Below are positions 1-8,386 of a stretch of DNA of 21,177 nt, in pieces; within the stretch, counting starts at the first letter, position 1, and every line of letters starts with the position of its first letter. The position numbers were made by a program, and so were the translations under genes. The notes beneath the pieces are model-generated. The model saw only the letters and a list, made by a program, of their open reading frames with translations. It did not search any database and was not told the DNA's origin. This DNA is from Chrysochromulina tobinii (Eukaryota; Haptophyta; Prymnesiales; Chrysochromulinaceae), in NCBI GenBank assembly GCA_001275005.1, contig JWZX01002171.1, positions 1-21,177 on the forward strand, read 5' to 3'.

Positions 1-528
1 CTTTCTCTCTCGATTGATCGACGCTCGGCCTGCTCGGACGCGATCGGCTTTCAACCTCTCTTCCTCGAGCTTTGGATATTCGCAACCACCCGCCCAGCCC
101 ACGCGAATACAGTAAGGGATACATGATGGGTATCACTTCAGTTTGGATCTGCAACGGGCAGATCACCAGAACAGTCACCACAGAGGATTCAGTTCTCATC
201 GCACGCTACCCCAGGAGTGTCAGCACCAGTAAGTACAGTATGTCCGGTATCTACCGAGGTGTGCGTACCCGTGTGTACCCGGGAAGGCAGGGGAGGCCCA
301 TCTGGGCCGCCTCGACCTTACGGGCTACCGGTATGGGTTCCGGCCGGTCAGGGGACCTCGCCGGGCCTTGGGTCGTTTCACAATATGGCTTCACCTAAAA
401 CCACAAGCTTACCAAACGCTCAGGAAGGAGGGCCCCCGTTCTCGAAGCTATGAGCAATGATCCATGTGAGAGGCCTGCATAAAAATTACAGTGTCGTAAA
501 ACGTTCTTATTCTGTCCGGGCCGAAGCA
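1..528. other. Region upstream of the F-box-like gene, no gene recognised
   Basis: No coding region I can support. The stretch before the ATG at 529 uses A/T-rich triplets and contains AT-rich text around 479-500, unlike the GC-rich coding DNA that follows, so it reads as 5' untranslated or promoter DNA. A strong splice-donor-like GTAAGT lies at 229-234 and an acceptor-like TTACAG ends at 491, so a 5'-UTR intron is possible. Joining them did not give an open reading frame from the ATG at 123. An in-frame ATG at 457 would add 24 residues to the gene at 529. Confidence 0.4.
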
Positions 529-2037
529 ATGGACGACGACGTCGAGGAGGACGTGGGGCTCAACACCTCACGCGAGCTGCGCAACGCCTACACGCGAGGT
601 TCGCGTGTGGAGCTCACGGGTCTTGTGTCGCGAGCGAGTCTCAACGGAATACTGGCGACGGTCCTTGAGCACATCTCTACCTCTGGGCGTTGGGCAGTCA
701 TGCCAGAGGTACCGAACTCCAAACAATTGTTGGTCAAGCCGGAAAACATCAAGCTCGTGCACGACCCGGCCATGCGCCCGATCAATCTTCGCAAACTTCT
801 CATGCAGCTTGACCCCGCCTATGCGCTTATGCCCACACAAGCTTATGCCCCGCATATCCCCACACAAGTCACCAACGAACGCATCGCCCAGCGTAAGGCG
901 CTCATTGCAGTGCTCTCTCTTGCCCCTGGCCACAATAGCACCGACCCTCTGCTCAACGACCCGACGTGCCAGATCCTCGAGCTGAGCGCTCTCGATGCGA
1001 TCACTGTGCAGCCACGCCAGCTCTACGTGTGGGCGCTCGTGTGCCGCGCTTGGGCCGCCGCCGTCAAGGCCTGGCTCGCGTCGACGGCGGCGTACGCCTT
1101 TTGGCAACGCGTCTGCGCGGGCATGCTCCCGCCTGAGACCGTCCTGCATCCCGAGCTCTGCACGAAGGACATGCTGCGCGAGTGGGCCGCGTTGCCCATG
1201 GCCGTTGGCACTAAGCAGCAGTGGTACCGATGCGGGCTTGGCAGGGCGCGTACCGACGAGGAGTCGGAGGCGATGACGGAGCTTGAGCTGGGCATTTCGA
1301 TCGCCTGGCTCTTCAAGCTCTGGTGGAATATCGGCGACGCCTCACACACTTCGCCGCGCTTCGTCGGCTGGAGGCGACTGTACTTCGATCCCTTTCTCAC
1401 CGGTCGCACGCACGGCGCGGAATTCAATCCGCCTGCCTGGGAATTGACCGGTGGCCGCCGAATACCGCATAGTCTGCTCGCGAACGTGTGCGATTGCATC
1501 CAGGACTTTCGGGGGATCTCCTCGAACCTGCCTGACGAGATCGACTACGAATGTCTCCGCACGCTCCGCGCGCTCGTAACCAAGTTTGACTGTCAGACAC
1601 CGCTTCACACGCAGTGGCGATTCATGACGGAGCCTCAGATCACGCCGGCCAAGAACGCCGCCTTCTTCTCGCTGATCAGGCGCTATTGCCCGCTCTTCCC
1701 GCAAAAGGCCGACACGGTACCGCTGGAGGTCGTCTCGCCTGTCTTCAAGCGTGGCAAGCGCCACCGATACGAGTTTCCGCGCCCCGAGCGCTGGCGCCTC
1801 TGGCCGCACACGGCGAACAAGTTTCTGATCCTGGACTCCCCAAATGATGTGTTTGATATCCGGGATAGCTGGGTGTGGGATCAGGACGTGACGGAGCGCG
1901 ACGAGCGAGGCGTGCTTGAGGGTGACGAGGCCTTCGATGCGAGCGAGGATGAGGAGGCCGAGGACATGGAGGACGACATGGATGGCGACGAAGACGATGA
2001 TGTGGTTGAGGAAGACGCTGGGATAGATGTGAATTAA
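529..2037 (+). CDS. F-box-like protein with SH3-like N-terminal module and acidic tail
   Basis: Predicted 502-residue protein. Residues about 24-76 form a small beta-rich module with the pattern G-x-R-V-x-L-x-G-L, then S-L-N-G, then G-R-W-A-V and V-K-P-E-N, the SH3-like 'LNG' module often seen in algal MYND/ankyrin proteins. Residues about 140-198 carry an F-box-like segment (V-C-R-A-W followed by F-W-Q-R-V-C), which by family knowledge would bind Skp1 in an SCF ubiquitin ligase; the match is weak at its N-terminal half. Residues about 464-502 are an almost pure Asp/Glu tail. I chose the ATG at 529 over the in-frame ATG at 457 because codons 457-528 are A/T-rich and unlike the rest. The last 120 nt plus the 3' flank recur near 12480-12690. 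The function beyond 'F-box-like' is unknown to me; the substrate is not predictable. Confidence 0.72.
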   Translation: MDDDVEEDVGLNTSRELRNAYTRGSRVELTGLVSRASLNGILATVLEHISTSGRWAVMPEVPNSKQLLVKPENIKLVHDPAMRPINLRKLLMQLDPAYALMPTQAYAPHIPTQVTNERIAQRKALIAVLSLAPGHNSTDPLLNDPTCQILELSALDAITVQPRQLYVWALVCRAWAAAVKAWLASTAAYAFWQRVCAGMLPPETVLHPELCTKDMLREWAALPMAVGTKQQWYRCGLGRARTDEESEAMTELELGISIAWLFKLWWNIGDASHTSPRFVGWRRLYFDPFLTGRTHGAEFNPPAWELTGGRRIPHSLLANVCDCIQDFRGISSNLPDEIDYECLRTLRALVTKFDCQTPLHTQWRFMTEPQITPAKNAAFFSLIRRYCPLFPQKADTVPLEVVSPVFKRGKRHRYEFPRPERWRLWPHTANKFLILDSPNDVFDIRDSWVWDQDVTERDERGVLEGDEAFDASEDEEAEDMEDDMDGDEDDDVVEEDAGIDVN

Positions 2038-2140
2038 TCTTATGATGTGCACGTGCATCGCTTTCTCCTCGGTCACGGTGCGGGGGTGGGGCGTACGGGG
2101 GTGCAGGCGACGGGGCGTGCAATTGGGGGCGTGGTGTACG
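1900..2140 (+). repeat. Dispersed repeat copy A: acidic-tail coding end plus 3' flank
   Basis: This block covers the end of the F-box-like gene and about 100 nt beyond its stop. It aligns to 12471-12690 in the same orientation. Positions 1939-1982 are identical to 12497-12540 (44 nt), and similarity continues through the stop codon and the CTTTCTCCTC and GGCGACGGGGCGTG stretches. Similarity past the stop points to DNA duplication and not protein convergence. Confidence 0.85.
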
Positions 2141-2685
2141 GACGAGAACGCGGCCCAACGGGTGGAGCTAAAAGGCGGAGCGAGAGCTAAACAGCGAGGT
2201 CCGAGACGTCTCGGGACGAATATCCTATACTATATTCTTATATTCGCTACTTTTGGCGTTCTGCGTGACGCGATCGTGCGACAAGCGAACAAGTCGATAG
2301 ACGATACCGCGCGCGAATATCGTTTGTACGTTCAACCGGTTGATATATAATATCAGCTGAGATCGATACGATTCGGGTTTCAGGTACAGGTTCAGCGCAT
2401 GGTTTCAGCTTAGAGCTTTCACGAGACCGTTCAAATTTTGGATTATCTGGAGATTTAAACTGGAGATTAAAATTACGTCGTATCTGCGCGGCGTGTTAAA
2501 TGTTAATCACACTGCGGGTCGTTTAACACGCACTGTTCACACCAGTCGGACCGCACACCGGCAGCAGCGCACACTGAATTCACATGTCGCTTGTCGGCGG
2601 ACTGAACGTTCTGAGCCTATGTGCGCCTATTGCGCTTTGGGCACCTCAAAATATCCCCTCGCCCGGCCACTACTGGCGGTCGATC
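2038..2685. other. Convergent intergenic region, no gene recognised
   Basis: This lies between the 3' ends of two converging genes. Its first 100 nt belong to the dispersed repeat. From about 2215 to 2500 the DNA is clearly richer in A/T than the surrounding coding DNA. It holds a 13-bp imperfect tandem (2447-2459 and 2460-2472) and an exact 10-bp inverted repeat, GCGTGTTAAA at 2491-2500 and its complement at 2522-2531, separated by 21 nt. The inverted repeat could be a 3'-end hairpin; an inverted repeat of this size can also arise by chance in 21 kb. Confidence 0.45.
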
Positions 2686-3567
2686 TTATGGCGTAGCATC
2701 GACGTCGCCCACATGAACGTCCACGTCGTTGTCGAGGATCTCCACCTCATCGGCGTCGACGCCGGACATGCGCACGGCCTCCGTGAGCTGCTCCTCGTAG
2801 CGACGCAAGGTCTCGAGCGGCACCACGCGATGCCGCCGCAGATTGCGCCGCTTGGCTGTCTCGAGCGTCACGCGCACGTACAGGATCTTCACACGGAAGC
2901 CGGCAGCACGCGCGGCCGCCATCCGCCCTTTTCGCCGAGCTACCTTGGTGCCAGTCCCATCGAGGATGATTCGCCCCACGCTTGGGTCGGCCAGCGCCTT
3001 GCGGAAACGCTCTTCTACCCGCAGATCTGCCCAATCGTAGGCGCCCTCCACATTGTACACAGCCGCCGGATCCTCAGGCGCATAGAGAGGATGCTCTACC
3101 ATCTCGCGGTCGAGGTCTAGGATGGCTGTCCTGGCCTCCCCATCTCTGCAGCTTCCCTCGCTCGAGTCCCACAGCCGGTATGCACGCTCCGCATCCGTGA
3201 GGCTGCCACCCGGCATCCCAACAAGCCTGTGGCCATAGCGCTGCTCTATGACGCGCGTCTTGCCCGATCCAGGCATGCCCGCAAGGAAGATGGCCTCGCG
3301 CCGCCTCTCGGGTGTGCCCATAGTCGCCAGCTGTACTGAGAGACTTGGGCTCTGCTGGCTCCAGGCTGTTGAGATGCTTGTGGCACTGCTCGTCTCGATG
3401 CTGGCGCGACGCGACGATGCTGCAACCACGACATGGGGTGGGGGGGGAATAGTAGATACGCGTAAGCCGTAGTTGCTGCCGGATGCACGTAGCCCGAGTT
3501 TGCTGCCGAAGCCGGGACGATGCAGTCCACGCGCTGCGCAGACGGCGCTCCTGCATGCCGTCATCAT
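2686..3567 (-). CDS. P-loop kinase of zeta/polynucleotide-kinase type, probable organelle presequence
   Basis: Predicted 293 residues. A Walker A motif GMPGSGKT sits at 97-104. The stretch I-I-L-D-G-T-G-T near 200-207 fits the Walker B/DGTG region of zeta-type kinases, and R/K-rich residues at about 239-247 (K-R-R-N-L-R-R-H-R) before V-V-P-L fit the LID arginines that bind ATP phosphates in the AAA_33/Zeta_toxin Pfam kinases. These families phosphorylate small molecules, sugars-nucleotides or nucleic-acid ends; the substrate here cannot be read from sequence. Residues 1-82 are rich in Ala, Arg and Ser with few acids before the conserved core, which suggests a mitochondrial or plastid presequence; the alternative start is M83 (position 3321), directly before the core. 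Two tandem ATGs open the frame. Naming it by the bacterial zeta family does not imply toxicity. Confidence 0.75.
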   Translation of the reverse strand: MMTACRSAVCAARGLHRPGFGSKLGLRASGSNYGLRVSTIPPPPHVVVAASSRRASIETSSATSISTAWSQQSPSLSVQLATMGTPERRREAIFLAGMPGSGKTRVIEQRYGHRLVGMPGGSLTDAERAYRLWDSSEGSCRDGEARTAILDLDREMVEHPLYAPEDPAAVYNVEGAYDWADLRVEERFRKALADPSVGRIILDGTGTKVARRKGRMAAARAAGFRVKILYVRVTLETAKRRNLRRHRVVPLETLRRYEEQLTEAVRMSGVDADEVEILDNDVDVHVGDVDATP

Positions 3568-4077
3568 TCCTCGAGGGATGATGGGTTGACACGACTCGCG
3601 AGCGTGCGAGCCGCGGCGTCAGTTTGTGCCCCGAATTGAGTCCAATCCAAGACCTCCGCCGTCGAGAGGCCAGCACGAAATTGACGTTTGACGAACCTCA
3701 TCAATTTTTCTCTCCACAGTACACATGAGCCGATCGTCTGAACGCTCCGGTCAACAATTCGGGTGACGCGGGGCCCGTAAGGTAACCGTATCCGTAAAGG
3801 GCCCGTGTGTGACGGCCGGGGTGCGGGGAGCAATGGCGGGGAGGGCGGGAGCGGGGTCCGTAACAGTTACAATGTACAGTACAATTGTATCAGACTAACA
3901 GTAACAGCTAACACGTGCAGGTGAAGTACCGAGTTCCATTGCATTTGTCAGCTGTCAAAATCATGGGATGGGGAACAGGGGTGTCGTGGGAATCTGAGTG
4001 TTCGCGTTATCGAATGAAGATTTCAGCCTCCAATCGGAGCGCATCTGCGCGTGCGCCTCTCTTTTCAGAGTTTGCCA
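3568..4077. other. Upstream region of the P-loop kinase gene, no gene recognised
   Basis: This lies between the 5' end of the kinase gene and the 3' end of the RING-SAP gene, both on the minus strand. Between about 3773 and 3870 it holds a cluster of CCGTA/CCGTAAC words, two GGGCCC palindromes about 30 nt apart, and an imperfect hairpin around ACAATGTACAGTACAATTGT (3868-3887). These are plausible promoter elements of the kinase gene but are not proven. A short ATG-initiated frame of about 45 codons ends just at the kinase ATG on the minus strand; I see no support for it as a gene. Confidence 0.35.
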
Positions 4078-5169
4078 TCACGCCGGATGCGCGAGGGCGA
4101 GCAGCCGCGCCAGGAGTTCCTCGCGCTTGCCGTTGGCGCGCACCCCGGCTTGCTTGGCGCGCTGCTGCAGTGCCTTGTACGGCAAGGCATGCAGCCCCGC
4201 GTTGGCGTTGGAAGGCGGAGCATTCTCGACGCCCATCTCGACGCCCTGGCCCCCCTCGGTGGGCGCCACTCTCGCGCCCTCGGCTCCTCTGCCGCCGGCT
4301 GCAGCGGTGGCCTCAGCCTCTGCGTTCGCCTCTGCCTCGATGACGCCTGCCGCAGATTGGGTTGGCGCCGCTGGCGCCGCTGGCGCCGCTGGCGCCGCTG
4401 GCGGCACCGCCAGCTCGTGCGCCGACGGAGCTTGCACCGCCTCGGGCACGCTCGCGAGGTCCTTGATGAGCACATCCTCGTCGAGGTCGCCGCCAGTCGC
4501 CGCGTCGACGAGCTCCAGTACCTGAGTCGACAGCTTTCGTGCCGCGCCGGGCGGCGTCACCACGGGAGATGGGACGGCGATGCATTCTTCGATGGCGAGC
4601 GGAGCGCGGCAATTCGGACACGTCTTGTTGTCGCGCTCGGCCCAGCTCTTCCAGCAGTCGATGTGGTAGGCGTGGCCGCAGCCTGTGACAGCCACGCGCT
4701 GGCCTGTGACGGTCACGTCTATGCTCTCGCAGCAGATGGAGCACACGTCCTGAGCGTCGTCGGTGGGCGTGCCATCAAACGCATCCGTCTTCGCCTTTAC
4801 CAGGGCGCTGCGCGCAGCCGTCTTGGCTTCGGCGGGCGTGACGGCGCTCGGAGTCTTTGACGGAGTTTCGCGCGGCACGAAGACAATTGATGATGAAGGT
4901 ATCAACAGAGGATTGGGCGATTGATCCCCAAAGGTGAATCGACGAACCAGGGCTGATGGCGAGAAGAGCTCCCCAAGTGAGGCGATCGCTCGCGAGACGC
5001 GCGACGAGTTGGGCAAGTCTTCCAGCGGGATGGAGGGCCCCAATGCAGTTGTGCTGAAGCGGCTATGGCGCCGTGGCGCGGGCGGCGCTCGCAGCTCTCG
5101 GCGAGCGACGTGCTCATGCACCCAGTCGGGAGTGGTCTGTTGCGAGTCTGAGGACGAGGAGGCCGACAT
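4078..5169 (-). CDS. RING-H2 finger plus C-terminal SAP domain protein, putative E3 ubiquitin or SUMO ligase
   Basis: Predicted 363 residues. Residues 143-187 form a RING finger: C-S-I-C, then G-C-G-H, A-Y-H, D-C and C-P-N-C supply the eight zinc ligands, and W173 lies where RINGs contact an E2 enzyme. The last 35 residues (about 329-359, L-P-Y-K-A-L ... G-K-R-E-E-L-L-A-R-L) match the SAP motif, a helix-turn-helix that binds AT-rich or scaffold DNA. RING plus SAP is known in Rad18 and, in reverse order, in PIAS-type SUMO ligases, so a nuclear, chromatin-linked ligase is a reasonable inference. The N-terminal 140 residues are Ser/Pro-rich and probably disordered. Residues about 255-275 are an Ala-Pro tandem encoded by 9-bp DNA repeats. 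It is not a clear Rad18 orthologue: the RING is central and no UBZ finger is seen. Confidence 0.78.
   Translation of the reverse strand: MSASSSSDSQQTTPDWVHEHVARRELRAPPAPRRHSRFSTTALGPSIPLEDLPNSSRVSRAIASLGELFSPSALVRRFTFGDQSPNPLLIPSSSIVFVPRETPSKTPSAVTPAEAKTAARSALVKAKTDAFDGTPTDDAQDVCSICCESIDVTVTGQRVAVTGCGHAYHIDCWKSWAERDNKTCPNCRAPLAIEECIAVPSPVVTPPGAARKLSTQVLELVDAATGGDLDEDVLIKDLASVPEAVQAPSAHELAVPPAAPAAPAAPAAPTQSAAGVIEAEANAEAEATAAAGGRGAEGARVAPTEGGQGVEMGVENAPPSNANAGLHALPYKALQQRAKQAGVRANGKREELLARLLALAHPA
4363..4403 (-). repeat. 9-bp coding minisatellite in the RING-SAP gene
   Basis: About 4.5 copies of TGGCGCCGC in tandem, read on the minus strand as repeated Ala-Ala-Pro. The unit length is a multiple of three, so copy changes keep the reading frame. 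It lies in the linker between RING and SAP. Confidence 0.85.
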
Positions 5170-5755
5170 CCGTCCAGGCCGCTTGCTCTTGAAGGGATTT
5201 CAAAAGGAGGGCCGTCGGCCAATTGAAAGTTGCCTGTTTCGGCAACGATCTCGAAAATCTCTATCTTTAGTCGAAGAAGGGCGTTGCGAAACCGGGGATT
5301 CCCGCGGTCACGGAAGAGATCATGAATCATCGCCTGAAAACATGTATTGAAGAGATCGGTGAGATTGCATGTCGAAAACGTACGGTAATCGGTATAAACG
5401 CACCTACGCACGGCATTCACTTGACGTGATCTTGAACGCATTGCGTAAACGAAATCAGACAACGGGGCAACGAACGACGACGGGTTACACTCTGTCTCTG
5501 AGAGAGACACTCTCCGAAAGACCATGCATGCTTGATCGGATGCTACTTGAGACTTCATCCCACGCGCAACTCACAGGGGCGGACAGCGGGAGCGGCCCGG
5601 CGGCGCAAGCTATATGAAGATGCAGATGCACATGCTCATGCAGCACTCTCTGTGGCCGACACACATTCATCTGTGGCTAAATCTCTCGCCGCACCGACGC
5701 GCTGCATCGGCCGGCGCTTGATGAGCGCGTTCCCAGGCGTCAGCTGCTCGCTGAA
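5170..5755. other. Intergenic region between bL25 and the RING-SAP gene, no gene recognised
   Basis: This is upstream DNA of the RING-SAP gene and 3' flank of the bL25 gene. Open frames here are shadows without recognisable content. A compact perfect hairpin, TGTCTCT-GAG-AGAGACA, occupies 5493-5509. It could be a transcript structure element; no other feature is clear. Confidence 0.35.
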
Positions 5756-6472
5756 TTAGCCGCGCACTCGCTTGACGCGGCCGACCAGAAAGTTGCCGCC
5801 ATTCTGCAGCGTCCGTGCGTTGGGGCGGATGGTGACGCCCGGGGGCACGGTTAGGTGCTCCATGCGCAGGTCCATCCCGTCGGCGCGCCGCATGTCCGCC
5901 ACGAGGAAGCGTGGGATGTTCTCCGGGTCTCGAACAAGGCACTTCAGGCCTGTGTCGGAGAAGATGTCGTGTGTGTACCCACCCGTCTTGATCGTCGGAT
6001 GCGTCTCCTCGTTGACGAAGATGATGGGCACGGGCAGCTTCACGGGATGGCGCAATGGGTCACGAGGCCAGCGGCGGAAGTTGACGTGCTTCACGTTGAA
6101 CCGTTTCAGGTCGTCGTACTGCACCTCCTGGGTCAGCACGCGCACCTTCTCGCCACCCTCGACCTCGAGCGTGAGAAGCTCTCGCTGGTAGTGCGTGCGA
6201 CGTAGGAAGGGCATCAGCGCTTCGCGTGCGACCGACAGGTTCACGAACGGCAGTCCATCACCCTGCAGTACCACCGGAAGGCGGCCCGCGGCCCGCATCT
6301 CTCTCGAATGGATAGTGCCGAGCTCCGAGCTCTTGCGTGGCACCGCATGCAGCACGCGGTCGGGCGAGGGCACGATCGGATCGAGATCGGGCCGGTACCA
6401 GCGGCGCAGCAGGCCAACTCCAGCGCGGCGGAGGGACGCCGCCTGCGCTGAGCAGCCCAGCGAGCGCAACAT
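5756..6472 (-). CDS. Mitochondrial large-subunit ribosomal protein bL25 (TL5/CTC family)
   Basis: Predicted 238 residues. The first 25 or so residues (Leu, Arg, Ala, Ser, no acids) look like a mitochondrial presequence. Residues 56-73 (S-R-E-M-R-A-A-G-R-L-P-V-V-L-Q-G) match the opening of bacterial bL25, where an R-x-x-G-x-I/L-P-x-V-x-x-G loop begins the 5S rRNA-binding barrel. The C-terminal part, with M-R-R-A-D-G-M-D-L-R-M-E-H-L-T-V-P-P-G-V near 193-212, matches the TL5 C-terminal domain pattern of 'D-x-x-x-L x-x-G ... L x-V-P x-G-V'. bL25 binds 5S rRNA in the large ribosomal subunit. The length suits the long CTC form, not the short E. coli form. The ATG at 6472 opens the presequence. The gene is divergent from the coiled-coil gene at 6715, sharing a 242-nt upstream region. 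Confidence 0.78.
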   Translation of the reverse strand: MLRSLGCSAQAASLRRAGVGLLRRWYRPDLDPIVPSPDRVLHAVPRKSSELGTIHSREMRAAGRLPVVLQGDGLPFVNLSVAREALMPFLRRTHYQRELLTLEVEGGEKVRVLTQEVQYDDLKRFNVKHVNFRRWPRDPLRHPVKLPVPIIFVNEETHPTIKTGGYTHDIFSDTGLKCLVRDPENIPRFLVADMRRADGMDLRMEHLTVPPGVTIRPNARTLQNGGNFLVGRVKRVRG

Positions 6473-6714
6473 GACGATCTCTCTGCTGAGTTCCTGTGAT
6501 CAGGCGCGCGCCGAATGCAAAAGTCCGAATTCGTGTGAAGGAAGGCACACCCGAAAAAAGATCCTACGAGACCATCCCCGCTTGTTGGCCTATGTACGAA
6601 AAAAACGCTCGGTACAACGCGTACGCATATTTGGTTTTCGACACTCGCGACGCCCCGTCCAGCCCCGAGAGCCGAGCGGCCGAGCGCCCGCCTGAGCTCC
6701 ACAGCAGCAGCACA
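6473..6714. promoter_or_regulatory. Divergent (bidirectional) promoter region of bL25 and the coiled-coil gene
   Basis: This holds the only DNA between two divergent start codons, so both promoters and both 5' untranslated regions must fit in it, unless upstream exons exist. A local A/T-rich stretch, with TACGAAAAAAACGCTCGG around 6595-6612 and CATATTTGG at 6627-6635, stands out in otherwise GC-rich DNA. No TATA box or named element is certain. Confidence 0.5.
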
Positions 6715-7861
6715 ATGGCGCCCCGCGGTGCCGCCGGGCCCAGCAGCGATGAGCGACGCGAGATCGAAACTCTGAAGGCGCTCATCGACAAAACTCCAGA
6801 GCGCCCGTCGACACTCAATCAATCAACCTTCATGCGGTTCACCATGGGAGAGCAGAATCGGTGCGCGCCCCGCCGAAGTCGTTGAGCGAGCCTCCAGCGC
6901 ACTCGCGCCAGTACTGTTCGCGCCACATGCACGCCATCGCACTCGCTTGCACGAACGCTTTCACCGAATGCCGCGCTTGCATTGCATTGCTTGCACGCTC
7001 AGGGCTGTTGGAGACGAGGTGCGTAAGGAGAAAGAGGCGATGAGTGCTATGAGAGCGGAGCTCCAGGCGAGGCGGTTGCAGCGAGCAAAGGATCTCAAGG
7101 ACCAAGCGAAAGCGCAGCTGGAGCTCGATAAAGAGATCAAAAAGAAGGAGGAGGAGAAGAGGCTCGAAATCGGCAAGGAGCAGCGGGCCAAGGAGGCGGC
7201 ATGGCAGGAGCGGCGGGAGCAGCAGGCGCAGGCTTTCGTGATGAAGGGTCACAAGCTTGTGGAGGAGACGCGGCAGCGACAGAAGAATATGGACAAGGCC
7301 GAGGACGAACAGGATAAGAAGGAGCGCGCGGAGGGCTTGGCGGAGAAGAAGCGCATCTTGGAGGCGTATAAGAAGGAGAAGGCGGAGAATTACGAGGAGA
7401 ACAAGGTGAAGGTGCAGTCCGTGAAGAAGGCGACGGACCCTGCGATCATCGCCGAGGCGAAGAAGTGGGCGTCGGAGCAGCGCGTGGGCTCGGCCGAGGA
7501 CAAGCGGAAGCAGTTTTCGGCGCTCAAGTCGATGCGAAGGCGCAAAAAGGAGGGGCACCTCGAAAAGGCGAAGGAGATCAAGGGGAAGGTGGAGGAGATC
7601 AAGCAGGCGGCGAGGGAGGTGCATAAGAAAATGCTCGAGAAGAAGAAGAAGAACGCGGGTGAGGAGCGCGCCAACGACTACCTTGTCGAGCTCGAGAAGC
7701 AGCGCGTGCTCGCTCAGAAGCAGAAAGAACACGACAGCATCTACAACAAGCGGTACGCCTCGACCAAGGCGGCGGCGAAGTGGGAGCAGGCGCCCGTGCT
7801 CGCGAAGCCGAACTTTGGGAGCCTTGACCCGAGCATCTCTGGCGGAGGCTTGGTGGGATGA
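6715..7861 (+). CDS. Lys/Glu-rich coiled-coil protein, two exons (6715-6860, 7003-7861)
   Basis: I join exon 1 (ATG at 6715) to exon 2 at 7003, giving about 334 residues. Exon 1 ends after two bases of a codon, and the first base of exon 2 completes Arg, so the reading continues ...G-E-Q-N-R-A-V-G-D-E-V-R-K... with unbroken helical character. Residues about 49-300 are dominated by Lys, Glu, Ala, Gln and Arg with heptad-like spacing and little Pro, so a long coiled coil or single alpha-helix is likely. The tail (Y-N-K-R-Y-A-S-T-K-A-A-A-K-W) is less charged and ends in a Gly/Ser-rich tip. The second-exon frame could be opened by an internal start alone, but that would drop the exon 1 helix start. 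I do not recognise a family. Cytoskeletal or flagellar roles are common for such proteins but are not shown here. Confidence 0.7.
6861..7002 (+). other. Spliceosomal GT-AG intron (142 nt, phase 2)
   Basis: The donor is CG|GTGCGC at 6861 and the acceptor is CGCTCAG| ending at 7002. The exon 1 frame reaches a stop inside this segment at 6883-6885, and the downstream frame has no good ATG-led start with matching composition. Removing 142 nt shifts frame 1 into the frame of the long coiled-coil reading frame and makes a seamless charged helix. Confidence 0.68.
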
Positions 7862-8386
7862 GGTGCAAGGACAGGCGAGCACAAGCAGGAGATCTGCTCA
7901 TCCAGAGCACAGGACTCACGCCGAGCGTCGTGCCGAGCGTCGTGCTGCGTGCGCGCGGCGCCATAGGCGTGATCCAAGGTCAACAGTTCGTGAGGCTCAA
8001 CGTTGCTACGTATTAAGGATGCGCATGCGTGTCATGGTAGTCGATGGGTCGCGTATAGAGTACAACGTGTTTCCCGCAATCGTGCGATCGATCGGGGTCC
8101 ACCGCCATGTGCGTGCGCACGCCGTGCCGGCGTTGCGCATGCGGGCCGCGCGTCCGCACGCGCTAGTTCCAATCGCCCGGTGACTTGAGACTTCATTCCA
8201 GGACTTCAGTCAATCTTTCAGGACATTCACGTCACAGACTCCATGGCTTGCTCCATGGTTCTAAACTCGACACAAATCAAATTCACCGACCGTCGTACAA
8301 AATGATGCAATTTCCTCCCTCCAACTCATTTAGCAATTCACAGACATTGTTCACAGACATTCGAAAGCCCGGCCCATGCAAGCCGA
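7862..8386. other. Intergenic region before the LTD-nuclease gene, no gene recognised
   Basis: This is 3' flank of the coiled-coil gene and upstream DNA of the nuclease gene. About 8096-8163 is rich in GCGC/TGCGCA words. From about 8190 to 8360 the composition becomes A/T- and C-rich, which fits a promoter and 5' untranslated region. No gene, tRNA or repeat is evident. Confidence 0.35.

Noticed and set aside
123-491. Possible coding exon from ATG 123 spliced from GTAAGT (229) to the acceptor at 491
   Set aside because: The joined frame meets a stop within three codons.
1342-2076. Long minus-strand frame opposite the F-box-like gene
   Set aside because: It is a shadow produced by GC-rich third positions and reads the acidic repeats backwards as His/Val/Leu; no domain was seen.
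2491-2531. Perfect 10-bp inverted repeat read as a bacterial-type terminator
   Set aside because: The window is eukaryotic, there is no T tract, the loop is 21 nt, and such a repeat is expected about once by chance.
3564-3833. Minus-strand frame of 89 codons ending at the kinase start
   Set aside because: It opens with TTG, has mixed codon use and no recognisable content; it may be leader sequence of the kinase transcript.
6839-7882. Minus-strand 347-codon Leu-rich frame
   Set aside because: It is a mirror of Lys/Glu codons (AAG, GAG become CTT, CTC), so the Leu-rich look is an artefact of the coiled-coil gene.
5545-8199. ACTTGAGACTTCAT shared by 5545-5558 and 8183-8196
   Set aside because: A 14-base match is expected about once by chance in a window of this size.
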